Shown here: positions 60,501 through 64,000 of the stretch, piece after piece
Numbering within the stretch: the first letter of the stretch is position 1
Layout: each line of letters opens with the position of its first letter
Source of the DNA: Hoplostethus atlanticus
Taxonomy: Eukaryota; Chordata; Actinopteri; Trachichthyiformes; Trachichthyidae
Length of the DNA stretch: 64,000 nt
Assembly: GCA_034670405.1 (NCBI GenBank)
Contig: JAXDDX010000288.1
Span: 1 to 64,000, forward strand
Direction: 5' to 3'
The notes under the pieces: generated by a model
What the model was told of the DNA's origin: nothing
Database searches by the model: none
What the model saw: the letters and a program-made list of their open reading frames with translations, nothing else
Made by a program: the position numbers and the translations under genes

Positions 60501-63500
60501 GAGCCCCTTTTCCAGGGCTGAGATCTGTGAGGCTGCAATGATGGATAGGCCTGTATATAGACAGACAATATATTCTACAGCAAGGAACACACTTTTGACT
60601 GAGTGATCATTTTCTGCCTGCCTTGACATGCTGCCATTTGGAAAACAAGAGACATTTCCAAGGCAACAGCCAAACAATTGGCTCCACAGGCCCCACTGCC
60701 AATAAAGAGAGAGAGGCCAGAAAGGACAGGAAAGGACCCGACAACACCTGTTAATGCACACCTTGAGGCTCAGCAAATTCCTCCCAAAGCCCTCACATCA
60801 CAACGCTACAAATTCTTTTGTTTCTACACACCTAAAATCCCTTCCCTTAGATGTATGCAAGAAGCAAAGATCATTTTGAATGTGGGAACCCAATTTTTGA
60901 TTAGACTGGTTAAATCAGATTTTGTTGAGGTATATCTAAAGCATGCTATTCATGTTATTTCAAAGAGTAACAAATATCATAAATTTACTATTTAGGCCAT
61001 CATCAGATTCAGGCCTAAGCACCTAATGTCATAAATCTGGGAATATACACCTTCCTATGAAAGATCCAATATAGGGTTGAGCCTAATGTTCAAGCTTGCT
61101 CTCAAATGGCAAAAAAGTAGTATTAGTAGGTATTCATTGCAACGGTTAAATAAAGAATAATATTTTACTCAGTGCCAGTAAATAACAACGCCTTGTGTTA
61201 AGAGCCATCCTAGTCTTTGAGAGAGAACTCATGGAAGAAGAGGCTTTGGAGTCGTTCCAGAGGGTGCCCTCTGCCTGCAACTATCTATCCTTTTTCTCCA
61301 ACAACCGGGGGAAGAGACACCCACCCATCCTGTCCTTTCATTCCTCCAGTCTAAGCACAATGACAGGCTTTCAACGGGTCTCTTCACCTGCCAGCAGGAG
61401 AGGGACTGTGACAGTCATCTCAAAAAATAGGGCCAAGCAGAGAAAGAAAAAGGCACTCGGATGTTCATGAGTTGCCAGCCCACCATAGGCAAACCTAGAT
61501 ACATTACGAATCCCACGCAGAGCAGAGAAAACACTTTCTGTGACTCCGCAGTCCCCGCGGCACTAGTCTCTAAGGGTCTGCCAACTATTGTCGCTCTTTC
61601 AGACAATTCAAAAAAGTGAAACCAAAAGAGCTGTGGATGATTAACTTTTCATAAAGAAAGCACATAAAGTGATTGGCAATGGACCAAGAACCCTCTCATG
61701 AATCAGGACCTTCAATTTAACCCTCTGATGTCTGGCAGGACCTCTGAGGCTGACACAGAAATCCAATCATCTTAAAATAGTGCAGTGATGACAATATAGT
61801 TCATCAAAAATTCAATCACTTTCTAAAACATACCAGCAGGCTGACTTGCTTTTCTTGGATTTCACTGTATTCCAATTTTCCAGTTATCAAGTAATGACTG
61901 AGGAAATTAAATTAACGATTAGGTTATAATGCTTTCAAGTTCAAATGTAGCCGCAGCATGATGAGTGTAATGTCACACGTTGGACTTATTCAGAGTATGT
62001 CCCCCACTCCAGAAGGACACCGGCGGCGGCCTCTCTCTCTCCGAGCGTGGACTGAAACCACTCTTACGACTGAGCAAGTGATCTGGATGAATGTGCTAGA
62101 ATAACAAGATGGCTGGGTGAACTACCCTCAGGGGGCACTCCTTGGAGAACTGTGAGCTAGAGTGGAGGAATCCAACCCCAACACAGGAATTTGCATGACT
62201 TTGCAGAGCGATCTGGACCAATCCACACACATAACCCAGGCAGTGGACTGAGGTTCCTCTTTTAGCACCGTTTATCTGCCTAGCAATTATTTACTAGATC
62301 ACTCAGCTTTCTGCTAGTTTTTGCTACCCACGATGGATGGGAGAGTAATACAACCTTTATAATACCCTCTGTATTTCTTCATGATATTTACATTATTTAT
62401 TGTCAGCTGTGAATTGGTCACTCCTCTTAAATATTATTTGTCCATTTGAAAGTTCCTCATCAAGATGAAGATATACATTTAAAAAAAATTCACACTGTCA
62501 ATAGAAGTTCATGCTGTTCACAGTAAATTTCCACTGGTTTTTTTCACTCCTCTCAGCTATTAAAACATATACAACGTCTAACACACACACCTTAGGCATG
62601 AATTGTTTTCTGGAGCCGTTTCCAGTGAGCGAGTACCCCATATGGGGTAGACATGCTACAGTGGGCCAGAGATGTGTAAACCTGGCAGTTCCAAAACACA
62701 CACCATCCCACTGCCAAGAACTGGATTATCTCTAGTGACTTTCTGCACAAAAACAGCGTTGAATGCTTTCTTGAGCTCTGTAACCTTTCGCTGAGAAAGC
62801 ATTGGGTTATGACCGATGACAAGAGACAGGTGCAGCCAATTAATACATAGTGACAAAGTGTCCAGGGTATGGCCACTCGGTCAGGATAATTACTGTCTGG
62901 TGTCCCACTTAAGTGAGTTGCATTGTCTACAAGGCTGAAAGAATGACTGCTTCATGTGCTATGCAAACTTTTATTGTACTAAAAAGATTTATATAGTAAC
63001 TTTGCCTAGCTTAAAAGGGAGACAATCATACCATTATGTTCAAGTGTTGATGAATGTAATATTTCAAAGGGCTACAAGCCTGTGACAACAACCAAGGATC
63101 CTATTTTGGCAACACTTAACAGAACAGACGTCAGTAATGATGCATCTTGGGTGTTTGTACAGTGTCATAACAAAAAGTACAAAGTAACGAGGGTGCGAGT
63201 TTAGAAAGAAGTTCACATTCTGTCCCCAAACACAGAGAGAACACCCTTGGTCAGCCTCTTCACTTGGTAAAACCCCATTACTGCACGACATGTAGCTTGT
63301 GATGATCAAGGTGCTATCGTTGTGCATTTAAGGACTCTATTGAATCAATCCATCAGTGTCCGCTATATACAGTATGCCAGAAAAAATGGCTGACTGTTAG
63401 GTATCAAAAAATGATGTGATAACAAGTGATAAAAATAACAGAACGGACAGCAATTCTGTCATTATCTTGAGCCTGCTGTAACTGAAAGAGATGACCAGAC

Positions 63501-64000
63501 AGAGGAGTGAGCCAGGGCCTGCTGGCAGAAGCAGCTAACGCTATGTCCCACAGCCATATGGAAGCGTTTTGCTTCTCCAGTCATGCCCCGTCGGGTTTAA
63601 CAAAAGTGGCGACTACCACATACACTGCTTTTGGGACTTCATTCAGTAGTGTCTTTTATAAAGCAACCCCCCTAAAGAGGCCCTGGACTGGCCTACTTCA
63701 AACAGAGAAAACCAGACTTGATCAATAGTAATGCAAAAGAAGTGTCCATGTCTCTCTTTGGCTCCCTGCAGTGGCGTTGATATAGCCACCTACAGGTTTT
63801 CAAATACAACTATGAGCATAAAAGCTTAGCCAGAGGCACCGGCACCATCAAAAATCTCAATAAGGCAAGAAAAACTTTATGTAAACAGCTGATCTTTCAG
63901 TTAAAGATAGCTGGGGCCAGGTACAGAACACCATCATTCAAGAACTTGTGAACAAGTCCAAGAATTGTGCAGTTGTGGAATATTGTAATGGAACTTCATC
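57571..64000 (-). other. cwc27 intron (partial, upstream)
   Basis: No CWC27 text (for example MRERIAKKLKKD or cyclophilin motifs) was found on the minus strand up to the window edge. The only clear element is the Tc1-like element at 59768-60334. The remainder is AT-rich and without recognisable genes. Confidence 0.6.
59768..60334 (+). mobile_element. Internally deleted Tc1-like transposon with both inverted repeats
   Basis: The ends are inverted copies: CACTATATAGCCAAATGTCA then GTGGACACC at left, and GGTGTCCACTGACTTTTGGC then CATATAGTG at right, flanked by TA on both sides (59766-59767 and 60335-60336), the Tc1/mariner target duplication. The body keeps the last third of a transposase: FQHDCAPVHKARSIKTWLDE, FGVEELDWPAQSPDLNPIEH and LWEE. 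Exactly 34 residues separate the Asp (codon 59974) and Glu (codon 60079), the D34E signature. The N-terminal DNA-binding region and first Asp are missing, so it could only be moved by another element's transposase. Confidence 0.85.

Overview
This is a 64 kb piece of a vertebrate genome, almost certainly a teleost fish. The evidence is split genes with GT/AG introns, abundant CA/GA microsatellites, and fish-type transposons (Tc1-like, PIF/Harbinger-like, L2-like LINE, tRNA-derived SINE). Family names rest on my reading of the translated sequence; no database search was possible.

Layout. (1) 1-28.5 kb, plus strand: the 3' two thirds of adamts6, a secreted ADAMTS metalloprotease. Fifteen coding exons (3345-25953) encode about 660 residues: the end of the protease domain, the disintegrin-like domain, TSR1, the Cys-rich domain, the spacer, TSR2-TSR5 and the C-terminal PLAC domain. 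A 3'UTR of about 2.6 kb follows, ending near an AATAAA at 28500-28505. The catalytic domain, prodomain and promoter lie upstream of the window. (2) 28.5-36.0 kb: an intergenic interval in which I see no gene. (3) 36.0-57.6 kb, minus strand: the last four coding exons of cwc27, a spliceosomal cyclophilin-like protein. Its earlier exons, including the cyclophilin domain, lie beyond 64 kb. The two genes run tail to tail, the same arrangement I recall for human ADAMTS6/CWC27 on chromosome 5q12, which supports both names. They share no evident pathway (extracellular matrix remodelling versus splicing); the link is conserved synteny.

Transposons are concentrated in the cwc27 introns. A 5'-truncated L2-like LINE (44.5-47.2 kb) is split by a 1.4 kb Harbinger-like DNA transposon, which itself carries a decayed Myb/SANT exon and a tRNA-Lys-like relic. 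There are also a second Harbinger-like element (42.5-43.1 kb), a Tc1-like element deleted to 567 bp with both inverted repeats (59.77-60.33 kb), a second Tc1 fossil (52.7-53.3 kb), three LINE 3' ends of one family, a small RT relic and a SINE.

The most important observation is that both host genes are broken at one place by a single extra base: adamts6 at 13047-13048 and cwc27 at 49141-49142. In each case removing one base of a two-base run restores family sequence and splice phase. Two unrelated conserved genes with the same kind of lesion suggest uncorrected sequencing indels rather than two pseudogenes. I found no convincing novel biological system; this is a conserved gene pair in a repeat-littered fish locus.
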